The notes: generated by a model not told the origin, from the sequence alone. 64,000 nt of DNA from Pterobdella sp. o SKG-2022 (GCA_964035795.1 OZ038321.1:10877093-10941092); one strand, 5' to 3'. Counted from the first letter of the stretch, positions 36,456 to 50,190 are shown. Numbers and translations: made by a program.

Positions 36456-37238
36456 AAATTATTTGAACACTAAAGGTAATTTTATTAAGAACAAAGCTTT
36501 TCGTTAAAAAAGTAACATTATCAAGTACGTTAAAATTCAAAGACACCGTTGTTTATATTCTGATCAAAGATAAAATTAAATTAAATTGAAATTTAAAAAA
36601 ATAAAAATATAAAAAATAAAATAAAATAAATAAATAAAATTTTAAAAAATAAAACATTAAAAAGGCAGTTCTAAATAAAAAATTATTTGGAAAAATTATG
36701 TAATTCCATTTCTAAATAACTAAAGGTTTATAATGTCTCTATGGTCGTTGATTGATGGATTCAACATTTTGATGAAAAAAGCTTTCAAAATTCTTCTTTT
36801 CCTCCAATCATCTGCGGCTCTGCTCAGTGCTTTCCATTTGAATTCAAGAGAGAGATTTCTGGAAATGTGTTTGGCAGATTCTGATGTGCCATTTTTGCCT
36901 TGTGCTCTGCCCACCTGGTAGTAGCATTTCTCTTGGTCTCGCCTACATACGTCTCCTTGCAACTACACTTCCCTTTATAAATGAAATTGTGGACATGGGT
37001 ATTTCTATCCTTGAGAGGGAAGGAGGCTCTAATCTTATGTGTCACTCGAGAAAATGAGAACTTAATCTGATTCCTAGTGAAAGAATTCAATTTCTCAATG
37101 TATTTGAAAATGCAAATATTTTATCTTTGGTCAGAATATAAACAACGGTGTCTTTGAATTTTGACGTACTTGATAATTTTACTTTGTTAACGAAAAGCTT
37201 TGTACTTAATAAAATTACCTTTAGTGTTCAAATAATTT
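36456..37238 (-). mobile_element. Penelope-like element fragment flanked by about 120-bp inverted repeats
   Basis: The minus strand encodes a GIY-YIG endonuclease region: VHNFIYKGKCSCKETYVGET and RNATTRWAEHK. A frame change near 36890 leads to the family C-terminus EFKWKALSRAADDWRKRRIL and LNPSINDHRD, with a stop near 36720. The Cys-x-Cys before TYVGET is typical of Penelope-like elements. The arms 36456-36576 and 37119-37238 are inverted copies of each other; the outer end reads aaattatttgaacactaaag. The polymerase part is absent. It sits inside the endonuclease of LINE A. A related single arm occurs at 51545-51667. Confidence 0.85.
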
Positions 37239-38887
37239 CCAAATAGATTACGTAATCATGACAATATGGCTAAAACCGACACTGATAAAAGGCATATTCT
37301 ATGCAGGCACACTTTCTGAAAGTGATCCTAGGCTTGTTCTAAATGAAATATCAATTAAACAACTTTACATATCCTACGACAAAAAAAATAACTATAAATA
37401 AAAAATCCAAAAAAACGCAAAGCTACTTCAACAATATTAATTTTCTCAAAAATAAAAACATAAAAAAAATATATTAGACATATCACAGAAAGCATCAACT
37501 CATACAGTGAAAATAGACCATCTGAAATCACAAAAAAGTTAAAATCTCTCAGTAACATAATACACTCAGCATCAGAAAACGTTTTGACTTCTGGCAAAAT
37601 CATGATCAAACGAAAAGCTATATTTTTACAAAGGAAATGCACCAACTCTCTACAATCAAAAACACCAAGAAACAATATTCTGAATGAAAAAACTTTGCAA
37701 ATGTGGATTAATTGAAACATAAACGCAACTTCTTCCAGAAAAAAATAAAATCTATCATCAAAAAACAAAAAAGCAAAAAACTAAATCATATAATCAACAC
37801 AATAAATAATATTTCCATACTAAAAAAAATTTCCAACCACACAAAAACTCTTCAAGCAAGAAAGCACAAAACCAATAGTCAAGAATGAGAATGGAGAAAT
37901 AATTATATGCTCCAAAACAAAAACTAAAATAGTATCAGAGTATTTTATTTCAAAATTTCAAACAGCTAACAAGCCTATCCCCACTCAAAAAACTCCTATA
38001 ATCCAATCTAACAACACAAAGAAAAGGTCGAACTTGCAATAAAACTTCTAAGAATAATAAAGCATGTGGTTCTAATAACATCAAAGCAAAACAACTCAAA
38101 GCTGCACCAACCAAATTTATAATGGAACTTACTAATATACTTAATGAAGTAGTAAATAAGCAAACACCAATAAATATGATAACAGCCGGAAACCTAAAAC
38201 TAATACAAACACTAAACAAAAAGCCTCAGACCCATCAATAATTTTTAGAAAGATCAGAAATGAGGTGAAGGCATACCTCTCAACCTCCCAATCTGCATAC
38301 CGTCCAGGCAGAAGCACTTGTCATCTGATCTGAGCACACAAATGGATGACTACACTAGTGCAAAGATAGTGTTAGTTACAATATCCTAAGAATAGACCTG
38401 ACTAGTGCGTTTGACACGATTGATAGAAGAAGATTGTTGGTGGTACTAAAGGACATTATCAATCTCAAAGAACTTCAAATGTTAAATTACTTACTAACCA
38501 ACACTGGGATTAACGTTCAGTTTGAGAGCTTTTCAAACAGAATCAAAACAGAAACAGGGACACCATAACGAGATGGACTCAGTCCCATAATCTTCGTAGT
38601 ATATCTTGAAAAAGCTCTCAAAGAAGTCCGCTCTATATTAACAAATGGAATCTTCAATGAAATGATATATGCCGATGACATAGACTCATAGCTGAAGATA
38701 AAAGCACTACGACAAAATGCATCGAAGTAATCGAAAAGTATTTCAAAAATTAAAACTAAATGCAACTCGGATAAAACAGAGCTAACCACTATGAAAAAAG
38801 GCACGAATAAAGCTTGGAGAAACACCAAAAAGCTTGTTTCGCTGCTAGGTGATGACGAAGGTAGAAGCAAGCAAATGCTATCATTTC

Positions 38888-39080
38888 GTCGGCCCGTATA
38901 GCTCAGTGGTTGAGCATAGACTAATTACCTTAAGTTACCGGGTTCGATCCCGTGTGGGCCGACAATTAGCACTTGTTCCACATTGTGTTTTCACTACATT
39001 AAATTTTTAGCAAGCGCTTTGATTTATATAGAAAAGCCCTTTTCTAAATGCCACATTACATAAAAATACATTACATTTAT
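38888..39080 (+). repeat. tRNA-derived SINE, copy 3, inserted in the RT of LINE A
   Basis: A well-kept copy: acceptor stem halves gtcggcccg and gggccgac, A box tagctcagtggttgagc and a perfect-looking B box ggttcgatccc. The body follows (ttttcactacattaaatttttagcaagcgctttg), then the partner gcccttttctaaatgccaca and an attacat-type tail. The LINE protein reads LLGDDEGRSKQMLSF before it and AFGNLLKVWRKVLEKRK after it, so the SINE splits one former coding sequence. Confidence 0.92.
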
Positions 39081-39344
39081 CGCCTTTGGTAACCTATTAA
39101 AAGTGTGGAGAAAAGTTTTAGAAAAGCGGAAAACCAATCTATACAATGCACTCATCTTTCCCATTCTAACTTACAACTGCAGCACATGGGCTCTTAACAG
39201 TAATTCGTGAAGAAAAAGTGATTCCCACCACAAAGGAAAATTCAAAAAAATAATGTGCATAACATATCCTAGAATTATTAAACTAACAGTCTAATAATAA
39301 TACCGCAGTAATGTCTAAAAAAACAATAGCTAACCCTGACTATT

Positions 39345-40095
39345 AGTTACTATCATTTTTTTTATATGATCTTTCTTCTTTTGTTTTTCACGTCTTTTTG
39401 TCCCCTTTTTTCCCTTATAATCTCACTTTTCAGAGCGCTCTCTTTAACAGCTTTTCTCCATTTACTTCGATCGGTGTAGAAGACTTCCCAGTAAGCTGTA
39501 TCAATGCCGCATGTTTTAAAGTCACGTTTGCATACGTCTTTGGAGCGGAGAAGGGGTCTGCTACCGTCAGCTAACTCGCTATGAAGAATGTCTTTCGAGA
39601 GTCATCCTTCATGCGCCTGACATGACTTGACCATCTTAACCGCCTTTCTTTCAGCAGTGAAAATTTTTGTTCTTGCCTTCTTAAAATGTTCTTATTGAAA
39701 ATGTGATCTTGCCATGAGATGCCCAAAATCCTTCTTAACCAACAAAAGTGGAATGCATTTAGTGCGGCTTCTTAACGCGCATACAAGGTCCAGCTCTTGC
39801 TTCCATAAAGGAGACTACTAAGAACGCATGCTTTAGATACATCCATCTTTGTTGAAATGGTAAAAAGAAAATTGTTCCAGACCTTTTTTGATGGACGTAC
39901 CATTGTTGAGCTTGCTATCCCTATTCTTGAGTTGATCTCATTTTTCAAGGCCATATTCTTGTTAGTATTTTTGCCTAAGTACACAAAGTTTTTAACAACT
40001 TCAAGCATGTGGTCTCCAATGCAAATATTGGGAATAGAACTAGTATATCGTGACATTATTTGAGGCTTCTTAAGACTGATTCTAAGTCCAAAGTC
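39345..40095 (-). mobile_element. LINE B: 5'-truncated non-LTR retrotransposon, minus strand
   Basis: The minus strand begins abruptly near 40095 with DFGLRISLKKPQIMSRYTSS and continues IPNICIGDHMLEVVKNFVYL, then INSRIGIASSTMVRPSKKVW and KACVLSSLLYGSKSWTLYAR with a stop at 39772. Further on, frame-broken, come RRLRWSSHVRRMKDDS-like and DVCKRDLKACGIDTA-like remnants at 39470-39660. I recognise this as the part of a LINE polyprotein that follows the YADD box. The 3' end lies near 39350, next to LINE A sequence. 5' truncation is typical of target-primed insertion. Confidence 0.85.
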
Positions 40096-40659
40096 ATCTC
40101 ATGCTTAAGAAATAAAACGACTAACACAACACCTCGAGCCAATATGCCGCCAAAATACGATGGCGCCTCTTGGGACATAATTCGCAAAAAGTAAAAGCTC
40201 TCTCCGCAACTCAAACAATGAAAATGTATTTTTCAGAAATTAAAACAAAGAAAGGCGAATTTAGACAAAGACCAAAAAACTTTCTTCCAGAAGTTTTATC
40301 TGAAGATCTTAAAAATGTATCTATGCCAAATGTACCTGGACCACGAGCAACCGAAAATGACCTTTCAATACTCTAAACAATAGCCGAAAACAGAGAAGAG
40401 TGGAAAAGTCTTGTTAATCACATATTTAATAATTATTCCTAGAAAGACTTCTGATGAAATTTGATAACCCTTATACAATTGATATTGTCACCACTCATAA
40501 AAATTATTATTTTAGTCAATTTTCATTCAATTCAATTTTCTTTGCTTAATTTTCATTTGATCACTATTTTGTTCATTTTAACTGCAAAAGGTGAAATGAT
40601 ATCTGTGATATATTATTTAGTCGTATGCTTTTTATAACAAAAATAATAATAATATTCTA

Positions 40660-43600
40660 AAATAGCATCTTAAAAAATTATACGAAAACCCCATGGTGGT
40701 TATTGTGTCTAGCCTCTGAAGCACATCAAAAAGAAATTAAATTTTGTGAATGGATAATAAACAAAAAGAAGCAATAATTGATGCAAATATTGGGTGAATA
40801 GTTTTTTTGAGCTCTCCTCTCGGTTGACCACAGATTAAAATCATTGCTAAAGCTTTTCAGTCTTAAAATCAATTTTTTTTTAGTTCGAAGTTTTTTACGG
40901 TATTTTATTCGATCTATCAATTATTATAAAAGTTGTTTCTGTCGTTAAGCTCCATCTTTCAGTTTTCTTAGAACACCCCAGTAAAGATATGTAAACAACG
41001 AGAATTTTAACTTTGTGGTTCTGCATTGCTTTCCTGTGTTTGGTAGCTAAAAAGGTAAAAACTTGATTGACATTCTTTATGAAAACACACACCGAAAAAA
41101 GGTGGTTTTATCGTTGGTGATGCTTTGTTCCAAGGCCTTGCTATGGCTTAACCCATGAGTTTCTATCTGGCTTTTCGATGAGAAGTAAAAAAATTTGTCT
41201 TTAAAAATAATATTTTTGATTTATTTTTTTATAAATATTTTTAAACTTGATGAATGAATAATTTACTTATAAATATTTTAACCTGCTTAGTACTCATACA
41301 CCCATAAATTTATTGATTGATCATTTTGCTCAAAAAGGCACTGATTTATTTAAAGGGATTCGAAAAAAGTTTGAACATTCATTTTTTTCAACTTTTTTTA
41401 ATGAATTTCGTGAAAACTTGACAATTTTTGTGGTTTATTTAATGTTTTACTCTTTGTAAAATACATGGTCAACTTTCTCCTTTGACGCTTAGCAGAAAGG
41501 ACAACATATGTGACCTAACGATTTCAGAGGTTTCGACAGCTATTGGAACAAAAATGTAGTTACCAACAGATTTCTTTTTTTTTATTATTGCTACTTCTAC
41601 TTGTCAAAAAGCCCGGCCATGGTTGGCTATTGTTTGTAGTAGGTGGTGTAGCAAAGAAGGTTTTAACCAAGTACCGTCCTAAATGAGGATTTTACTAGCT
41701 TTACATGTGCCTCGTTCAATATTTATTATAAATGTATATCCATTTGCACTCATTTTTATTTCAATGTTTTCCATTCAAGTTTTAAGCGTGTTTTTTTTTC
41801 ATTGAAAAAATCCAATTTATTGAAACATTTTCACTTTTTAAATTTAGATATATATATAGAATAAAATTTGGTTAATGATTTTTATTTCGTGATAGATTCA
41901 GACACTTTAAACTCAAGGAACGCTGACACGTAGAGCCTTTTATTGAAAAAAAAATTTGAAAAAATCTTTAAATTATAAACACGATCAAATTATAAAAACA
42001 ATATTGAAAGGTTCTAAAAATCTCAAAAATACAGTAGCAATCATAATGAAACGCAGCTAGTTATCCGTTATGATCAAAAACAAAATTTTCTGGCTTTTTT
42101 TGGTGATTCGTCTTTGTTTTTAAAAGCTTTCCAAATTCATTTAACAATTTTCATTGGGCTTTATAAAATAAAAAGTCAATGGAAGTGGGGACAAACATCT
42201 TGGCATTCACCGCGTGCCTTAGTTTTAAAGAACACTAAAGCCAACACGGAAAACGCTAAGAGGCGTTGTTTTAAAACTGTCAAATTTTTATTTTTTGCTT
42301 GATTTTATTTTCCTAGTTAAAACAACTTGTTATTAAAACTCTTGGATCTCGATGGAAACAGAATCTGTAGTGTGTCCGTCATGCCATTTCATTGGCACCT
42401 TCATTTCATTCATGCACAAAAGTTTGAAAGTCATGATTCTGTTCATACAAGTCTATTTTCCTGGTTTAAATTGAAGTTGATGTATAATTTCATAAAATTG
42501 AGCATAGTTTAAACTACATTACATCATTCAACCCCTTTAAGATTGATAGTTGCAAATGACAATTCTGAAATAGGCTCAAATCAATTATTCAATAGCTTTT
42601 GCTTACAAAAAACTTGAAAGTTGTTATGCTTTGCTTTCTTCAATTCTATACGAAATTTCAATGATGATTTTTTCAATTTTATAGTTTCTTTAAAAGATAA
42701 TGAAAAAGCTTCACTTTTAAAAATTCATATTCTTTGAAATACCTTTTAAGATTAGAAATCCTTAAGTACCCATTACCCTCTTGTACCTTCTTGTGGCTTG
42801 ATTTTACCATAATAAATTTTATTTCTCTTAATGAAGCGTAAATAACTAATTCAACTTTTTTCTCAAACTTCATAATAATATGGAAAAATTAAAAATTAAT
42901 TCGAAAGTTGCAAAATAATAAAAGTCATACGCATACAGAATCAAGTGCTGGACAAGCGAATATTAAAATGAAGATATTTATACAAACTCCGTTTGAGATT
43001 AAAGTAGGTTAAAAAAAATGAAAAATTTAATTTTTATTTATGAAACCTTTATGAATCTCAAAATGAAATAAAGATTAGAGTGCCAACTTATAGGGTTGGA
43101 TTCAACAGTGTTGGATATAATTTTTGAAAAACAACTGTATTTTTCTAAATACTGAAAGAATGATGCAAAATGCATAATGTTGCCTAATACGAAGTGTTTC
43201 AATGAAAAGTTGCTCATTTGAAAGATTTGAATTATAATTTCATATCCTTCAGATCTTTGAATTAAAATTTCAATATCTGTAAAAATCATAAAATTTATGT
43301 TATGTAGCTTGTTATTTTGTATCTTATGAATACTTTCCTCATTTTTATATTATGAAATCTCTTTTTCGTTATTTTTTTTGATCTTTTTATTCACTTTTCG
43401 AATAAGTTCTCAATTGTATAACTTTATGCTTGGGAATAATTGAAAATTTATAAGCAAGTTTAGCTCTATAATTTTTGAGAAGCTGATAATTATGACTAAA
43501 CAAATGGATTGTGTCATAACCACATTCTACCCTCATGCATACAAAATGAAAGGACATATACATGATTTTGAGGAATTTCAGAGATTCGTTTTGTTGTAAT

Positions 43601-45400
43601 CAGCATGTATCAAACTTTGAAAGAAATTACAATTACAAGCATACGTTTTAATCCTCGCCACTTAAAAACATGAAATGTTAGATTCAACTTAAATGCCTTG
43701 AGTTTAAAAAAATTTTAAAAGTATTCAAATTATTTGAGAAAATAATTGGAAAATTTAGACATAAAATTTATTTAAAAAAAGGCATTTTTACAAAAATTTC
43801 TTAAAAGTACATTACTCGCATGGACTACAAAATAGCGTCCATCTTTTGAAGAATGTTTGAAATATGTAAAAAAAATCTTTAAAAGCTTAAGAATATTAAC
43901 CACTTTCAAAATTATATTTTTTATTTAATTAAAATTTAAGTTTTGCTATGAACGTGAACTAACTTACTTATTTGTCAACTTGAACGTAAACTTTCAGAAA
44001 TATTTTCCAACCTTCCAAGACCAGAATCTTTGCATCAAAATCGTTCTCTAAAAGCTCTATAGTTGTGTTATTTTGTATTCGAAAAATGTGTTTTTACATT
44101 TAAACTCTCATAGTTTTATTTCTCCAAAACAATTTGAGCGTGGTAAATCAACCGATTTAGTCGTTTGATTAACAAATGTTATGGAGTACTTGGAAAATCA
44201 AGAAATACTTTGAACACTTTGACGTTGTATATCCTTGATGCTTGCAGTCTTTATAAAGCATCTCTCTGCTTGCTGCTGGTCTTTGCGTGTGTGCAGATAT
44301 GTCTGTGAGTTTTTGTGCGTTTGTGTGGGTGTGGTTGTTTTGCTACGCGCAGTAGTGAAAAAGAAAGAATAAGTTTTTTGTGGGAAAAAAAAAATACATG
44401 AAATCAAAATGATGTTCTACATATGCTAAATTATTTTTCGTTTTCAATCAGGTTTTTCAAAATGTCAATGAGGTAAAAACTGCGACAAAAAGTAAATCAT
44501 GTTTCAATATATTCAACGTGGAGAGTTTTATTCCTTTTATCTAATGAAATCACTGGCAGCATATCTTAAGCACCTGACACATATTTCCACAATGCGAGAC
44601 ATTGAGTCATGCTTTTCTCCGTCGCTTTGTTTCTTCCTATTGTTTCAAATGATTTTTGCAACTTGAAATTATGAAAATAATTCATTTCAAGAAATTAATG
44701 TTTTTTGATTTATAATGAATAATGAAAATTTAATTTTAGTTTAATTCAAGAACTTTGAATATATGCAACTCTTGATACTGTACAAGCGGAAATATTAAGA
44801 TTTCAAAACAAATTTCAATTAGCTTATTTGCAAAATAAATGTCTGAAAAATATTTCATGTTTTTTTCAAAATACAAAAAAAATTTGAAACAGTTTTCAGC
44901 AAATAAAATCTAATCAAATCAAATATATTGGCCAATAGGAGTATAAACACTTTTATTCGGTCTAATGGAAGTTTGCATTGGTTTCTCATAAACTTGATTG
45001 TGCATTTAAAATTGATATTTAAATATAATTTTTGTAAGTTTATTAGTCTGAATTGAAAGTGAACTGTAATTATTTATCGTAAAACATCGTTGGCTCTATA
45101 AAAAACTGGATTGATTTTGTATAATTCAGAAAAGGATTTTTTTTTTAAATTTTTTTCTTCTATATTCAGCTTAAAAGCCGATAAATTTAGTTTATTCTTG
45201 TTTGAAACGTTGAAAAATTTTTGAAGTTTTTATTTTCTTAAATTATAATTTTCGTCCAATGGGACATGCTTGTAAAACTAGTAAAATTTATAAGTCGCAA
45301 CTAAAAACATCAAAATATATAAAGATATTATTTACATTAGTAAAATAATTAATGAAACAAATTATAGAGTTATTTCGTATAAATTAATTAATTCGTGTAA
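40660..45400. other. Gene-free AT-rich region
   Basis: No exon with recognisable protein similarity and no element protein was found on either strand. A purine/pyrimidine-rich GT segment near 44270-44345 (repeated gtgtg and gtttgtg words) is simple sequence. Confidence 0.5.
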
Positions 45401-45419
45401 ATATGACAGTGCTGCGAAC

Positions 45420-45838
45420 AAATGAGGTCTGCACACTTTTGGGCATGTTCCTTCTGCACACTCCAAAACCTTTGCTTCTTGTTCACTCCAGAATCTTTGC
45501 TTCTTGTTCACTCCAGAATCTTTGCTTCTTGTTCACTCCAGAATCTTTGCTTCTTGTTCACTCCAGAATCTTTGCTTCTTGTTCACTCCAGAATCTTTGC
45601 TTCTTGTTCACTCCAGAATCTTTGCTTCTTGCACACTTTTTCACTGCACACTATAAAGCCTGTCTTTTCTGCACACTCTTGAGCCTGTTTTTTCAGCACA
45701 CTTCAGAGCCTGTTCTCTCTGCACACTCGAAAACCTTTGCTTTTTGCGCACTCCAGAACCTGTCTTCTCTGAACACTTCATAGCCTTTCCTCTTCTCACT
45801 ACGGAGCCTGTCCTCCTTGCACATTTCAGAGCCTCCAT
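45420..45838. repeat. 25-bp minisatellite, about 16 units
   Basis: The unit ttgttcactccagaatctttgcttc repeats almost exactly about six times between 45475 and 45625. Both sides carry diverged units of similar length built on gcacactccagaacctg. Because 25 is not a multiple of three, the three frames merge into a 25-residue protein periodicity in long open frames on both strands. Those frames are products of the repeat, not evidence for a gene. Confidence 0.95.
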
Positions 45839-45839
45839 G

Positions 45840-48800
45840 TAGGTCGAAAAGGATTTTTAGGAAAATTGTTATAAAAAATTTGGAAGTAAAAATAGTGATT
45901 AAAGAGAAATATTGTCCAATAATTCAAAGGCAATGTCTTTGATGCAGTCATTAGGCACTGGATATTAAATAAATGATTGTCGTTTCATTATACACCACTA
46001 TTGTCTTTTTTCTTTAAATTTTTGTTTTTAACAAATTTCGTTTTTCAAAATTAAATTTAAAAAATTTTTATAAATAAAATTTTTCAATTATCCATTTTCT
46101 TTTCATAGAATATTTGGGCACAAATCTGAATTAATTTTATACTCTGACAAGTTAGTAAAACAACAAAATCGTATTTCAAAATACTTGCATTTATTATTGC
46201 TTAAAAAATAAATTTTAAAATGAGGTATATTAGGTCCTCCATTAAGCTTGATAAATAAATGTATAAAATAATAGGGAAACACTCACAAACACACATGAAC
46301 ACCAACATGTACACATAGCGTCCAGCATTGCTGATTTTGGAAGCTGACTGCAGCAAACAAAAGAAAAATCAATATTATTAAATATCGTCATCATTCCAGA
46401 ACTACAATCATTTCGGGTGAATCTCATCTTAGTCTCCATCATGTTATGTCGCCTGCATGCATCTTTCTATTTTTTAAAAATAATAACAGATAAATCATTC
46501 CATAAGCAACTAAAATATAGTATAAAAGAAATATTCGTGAAATAAAATCTTCATGGAAAGTGTTGAGAGTTTTCCAACAAAATGAATTTTTTTGCTCATT
46601 CTATTCAGTAGAACTGATAAGTAATGCTTTTATAAAACTTTGCTTCGAATATTTAAAAATATAAGTTACAATTGATGGGTGCCATTTTCGTTTGGGCTGT
46701 AATAATTTACCACAACGTATTTGTTCTTAAATGTACTTTGAAAGAGCTTTCAACAACTAGCCATTTACATGCGTTTCGACTTAAATGAAAAAATTATGAA
46801 CAAATTCAAAGTATAAAAAAACTTTCTATTTTGGGGAAAATGAAATCATTCATGACTTATATTCGATTTGATATTCGATTTGAATGTAATTTTTTTAAAA
46901 TTAAATCAATTTTTAAAAAAAGTATTAAAATCTTTTATTGAACTATTCAGACTTAAATGAAAACACGGCATATATATTTGAGTCTTCATGTGCTTGGTAT
47001 TGACGTTCTAATCAAAAAAAATTCTAGAAAACGTAACTATCTTCAAATTTTTAATTATTCCGTATAGATATTATAATCTTTTATAAAATCCACAGTGAAT
47101 CAACAAGAGACTGAACGTTGACGCTGTTGTGCCTGCACACTCTTTCACTCGAACAGACATTGTTTTTCTTTTATGGAGGGAGTTTAAGGTGTACAGTTCA
47201 TTGATGAAAGGATATTGAAATGTACGCTTCATAAGTGCAAACTGAATAGGTAGTAAAATTTCTTGAAAAGGTTAGAAAAAATTGTCAAAATATAGTCTAG
47301 AAATTTTCAGCATGACCGGGTTTAAGGGCTTAAGCGACTGTCATTTTTCCAGAACTACAACCTCAATACATTTCATTTTAAAAATTTAATAGTTTGGTCA
47401 TATAAATGAAAAATATATTTCAAAAAAAGATGTATGAGCCCGAGGAAATATGACACATTCATATGCCGAAGTCTTTGGTCGTTGAAGCTCTTGGAAAACA
47501 TTGCTCACTTTTGCATTATTTTCTTTTTCAGCCAACACACTTTTTTTGAGTCATAACATGTTTATATATTGAAAATTTTGACCATTTTGTAAGTCTTTTC
47601 ATCTTGCTTATCAAGCTTTTTCATGCTTTGAGAATGTCATTTAAGCTTTCGATCAATCAAAAAAAATACAAATTTTCGAAAAATTTCACACGGGTAATAA
47701 TGCAAAAAAAATTAAATAATAATATTATAACAATAATTTAAAGATAAATAAAATATTCATTCAAAGAAAATTATCGAAAGTTTCTCATTTTAATAATCAA
47801 ATTGATTTTCAGGAAGAAAAACTTAAAAATGTTTCACTATAGAAGATGGTAGGATTTGATTGAGCAAGTGGACATTATAAATTAAGACTTGCCTTGATGG
47901 AATTATGTGTTTCCACAGTGCAATGCAGAGCATCCATGAAATATGAACTAATTTTGTTAAATATTCATTAAACACAAGAATGCTTGACATTTTATGAACG
48001 CTACATGAAAATTATAAAATTTCAATTTGGATTTTATAAAAAAAATTATTTTTTCTATATATAAAGTTGCTTTGTCTATATATAAATTGAACTCACGCTA
48101 AATCTCGTTTTCAATATTTCGAGCTTCTAGTGCAGAAACAATTATGATTTTTGCTTTATTTTTTCATTTTGACCGTGAAATTGGCAACTGCTTATTTTTC
48201 TTTCTCTTTATATACATACTCTTGTTTTTTCATTCGACAATTTGCAATTTCGAAGAAATATCAATTCCTGCATTATTTAAATTTATAAAAAAATTAAGTT
48301 TTTCAAATTTTAGAAGAGGGATTCGAAGCTTAAATATTAATCCTCCAAATATATGGTGGGTCTGAAGGCTCATAATACTGAGATATCGCTAATGGTCGGA
48401 TTAGCTTTCTAATTTTTTTTTGCTTTTGTTTTTTCTATTTTGAACGTTGCTTTTCACATTTTCAACATTTTTACATTTCTAGACAAGTGTTTCAAAGACA
48501 ACAACATGGAAGTTCAGAGATAAATATTATTAATAAAGAAACTGAAACCTTTTCCGTGTTGTATGCAAGTTTTATTCATTGTTGTTGAATAAAAATGAAT
48601 TTATAATGAAAGAAAATAAAAATAAAAGGTTTTAAGAAAATTTTAATGAAATGTTCAAAAATGCGAAATATTTGAAGAAGCTTAAAAATGGCATTTCAAC
48701 TTGCACGCTTCTAATAACATTCAAAAACAGCATCTAGAAACAGCCTCTCTTATAACAATACGTCTTTCAAGCTATTTAAAAAAATCAATATTCAATTCAG

Positions 48801-50190
48801 ATCATTGTCATCATTTCCACCAAAAATGAGTCTATTTTTCATTAAACTCCATTTACAAACTGTTCCCTTCGTCTTTATGTTTTTCATATTATTTTCATAT
48901 AAATTTCATTTGAAATAACTACAGCATTTTTCAGTTGGTTTTGCTAACCACGAAAAATTCTAATTTTCACACCTTGAAATCGGATACAATTAATTCATTG
49001 AAATAACTTCAAACATAAATTGGGAGTTTTTTAAGCGTAATTCATATACCTATCAATGTTTTTTGATAATTAAAAATGAGCTAAAAAAAAACATAAATCA
49101 TAAAAACAAAAGAATGACGACTTATAAAGCTCCGGCGTAGAGTCTTTACAAAGCTGTGTATGAAAAAGGTATGGATTGGTGATATTGATTGGTGCAGCAA
49201 GCAGTAATGAAGCTTTTTTTAGAAAGTCATTGCACGCTTGCTGTGCAGAAATATATGTTTCTCAGCAGTCAAACGTCTGAAAAAATTTAAAAATTGTATA
49301 AAACATTAACATTATATTTATGTTTGTATCATTTTTTATTTGGCGATTGTTTTATTTGTTGTTTAATAAACCCCACTCAGAAGCATGGGAGTCGTGAGAA
49401 ATAACAAAAAAGCATAACCGAAAAAATAATTAATTCTTTATTTTTTTGAAATATTTTTAACAAACTCTTTTTTATTTTTATTAATATTGAGTTTATTGCA
49501 CTGTTGTAAAGCCACACTATGGCAATTATAAAACAGTGTGGTTCAAATATAAATTCACGTTTAATTTTTTTAATTTCTCATTTTTTGTAAACTTCAAGAT
49601 ATCATGAAAGATGTCGGTCAAATTTGTTAATGAATTTAAGGCATTTTGAGTAGTTTTTTTCATTTGAAATTCATCCGTCTGTTTGTCAACATTTAAATGC
49701 CGTAATTCGTCAAAATTTCTCAAATTTTATTCTAATTAACGTTGAAAACTCGAAAAAATATAATTTCAAAAGTCAAATAGAGAACACTAAGAAAATGACA
49801 ACTTGAATAAAAAAACTTTTTTGAATATAAAAAACTGAAATAATAGAAAACAGTATAGTTATACGAAAACCGTTAAACTTCAAAATTTTCCATTTGTGAA
49901 AAATGAAGCTTTTAATTGAAAGATCATCTTCCGGCCATTTGACAAACTCAATGAGCGCATTATATGGTGGTTGGAACATCAAAGACTTTAATTAAAAACT
50001 GTTAAAACGAATTATATTATAATAAAAAATTCTTTTCTAACAAATAAATTAATTTGGAATCTTTCGTTTATGCTCTAGTTATCACAAAGAATTTATATTG
50101 TTTTTGTTTTTCATTTTAAACAAAAAATTGGATCAAGTTCATAAAATTAAAACCTATAAAACAAAAATACACAAATTTCCAAATGTTAAC
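45840..50190. other. Gene-free AT-rich region before gene 2
   Basis: I found no supported exon, RNA gene or element protein on either strand. The end of this stretch should contain the 3' UTR of the minus-strand ammonia-lyase gene, whose stop codon is at 50195-50193. Confidence 0.5.

Larger units (their letters stand above)
35753..40660 (+). mobile_element. LINE A: one + strand non-LTR retrotransposon split by three later insertions
   Basis: Pieces in order: endonuclease start and middle at 35753-36450 (NIVIDCKNYKIDVFALQE; later a GEFNSK-like GDFN motif and QIDYII); RT at 37240-38885 (SQSAYRPGRST, frame breaks, IIFVVYLEKALKEVR, IYADDID with YADD at 38668-38679, LTTMKKGTNKAWRNTKKLVS); thumb region at 39076-39345 (NLYNALIFPILTYNCSTWAL); C-terminus at 40090-40445 (KKGEFRQRPKNFLPEVLSED, EWKSLVNHIF); 3' UTR and an aataataataat tail to about 40660. 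The gaps are filled by a Penelope-like element, a SINE and LINE B. Many stops make it inactive. Continuity of the pieces rests on protein order, which fits one element. Confidence 0.8.

Noticed and set aside
36456..37238. Hammerhead ribozyme in the Penelope-like repeat arms
   Set aside because: Some Penelope-like elements carry one, but I could not find the CTGANGA and GAAA core pair on either strand of the arms.
40170..40376. Independent small gene
   Set aside because: The protein matches the C-terminal part of a LINE polyprotein and continues LINE A.
43038..43289. Possible gene on the minus strand in the 41-45 kb desert
   Set aside because: Composition is low-complexity, there is no recognised motif, and no neighbouring exon has a compatible splice phase.
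45470..45630. CRISPR array
   Set aside because: Units are contiguous without unique spacers, and the genome is eukaryotic.
45403..45783. A repetitive protein-coding gene
   Set aside because: The open frame comes from a 25-bp minisatellite with no stop in any phase; there is no conserved context or splice signal.
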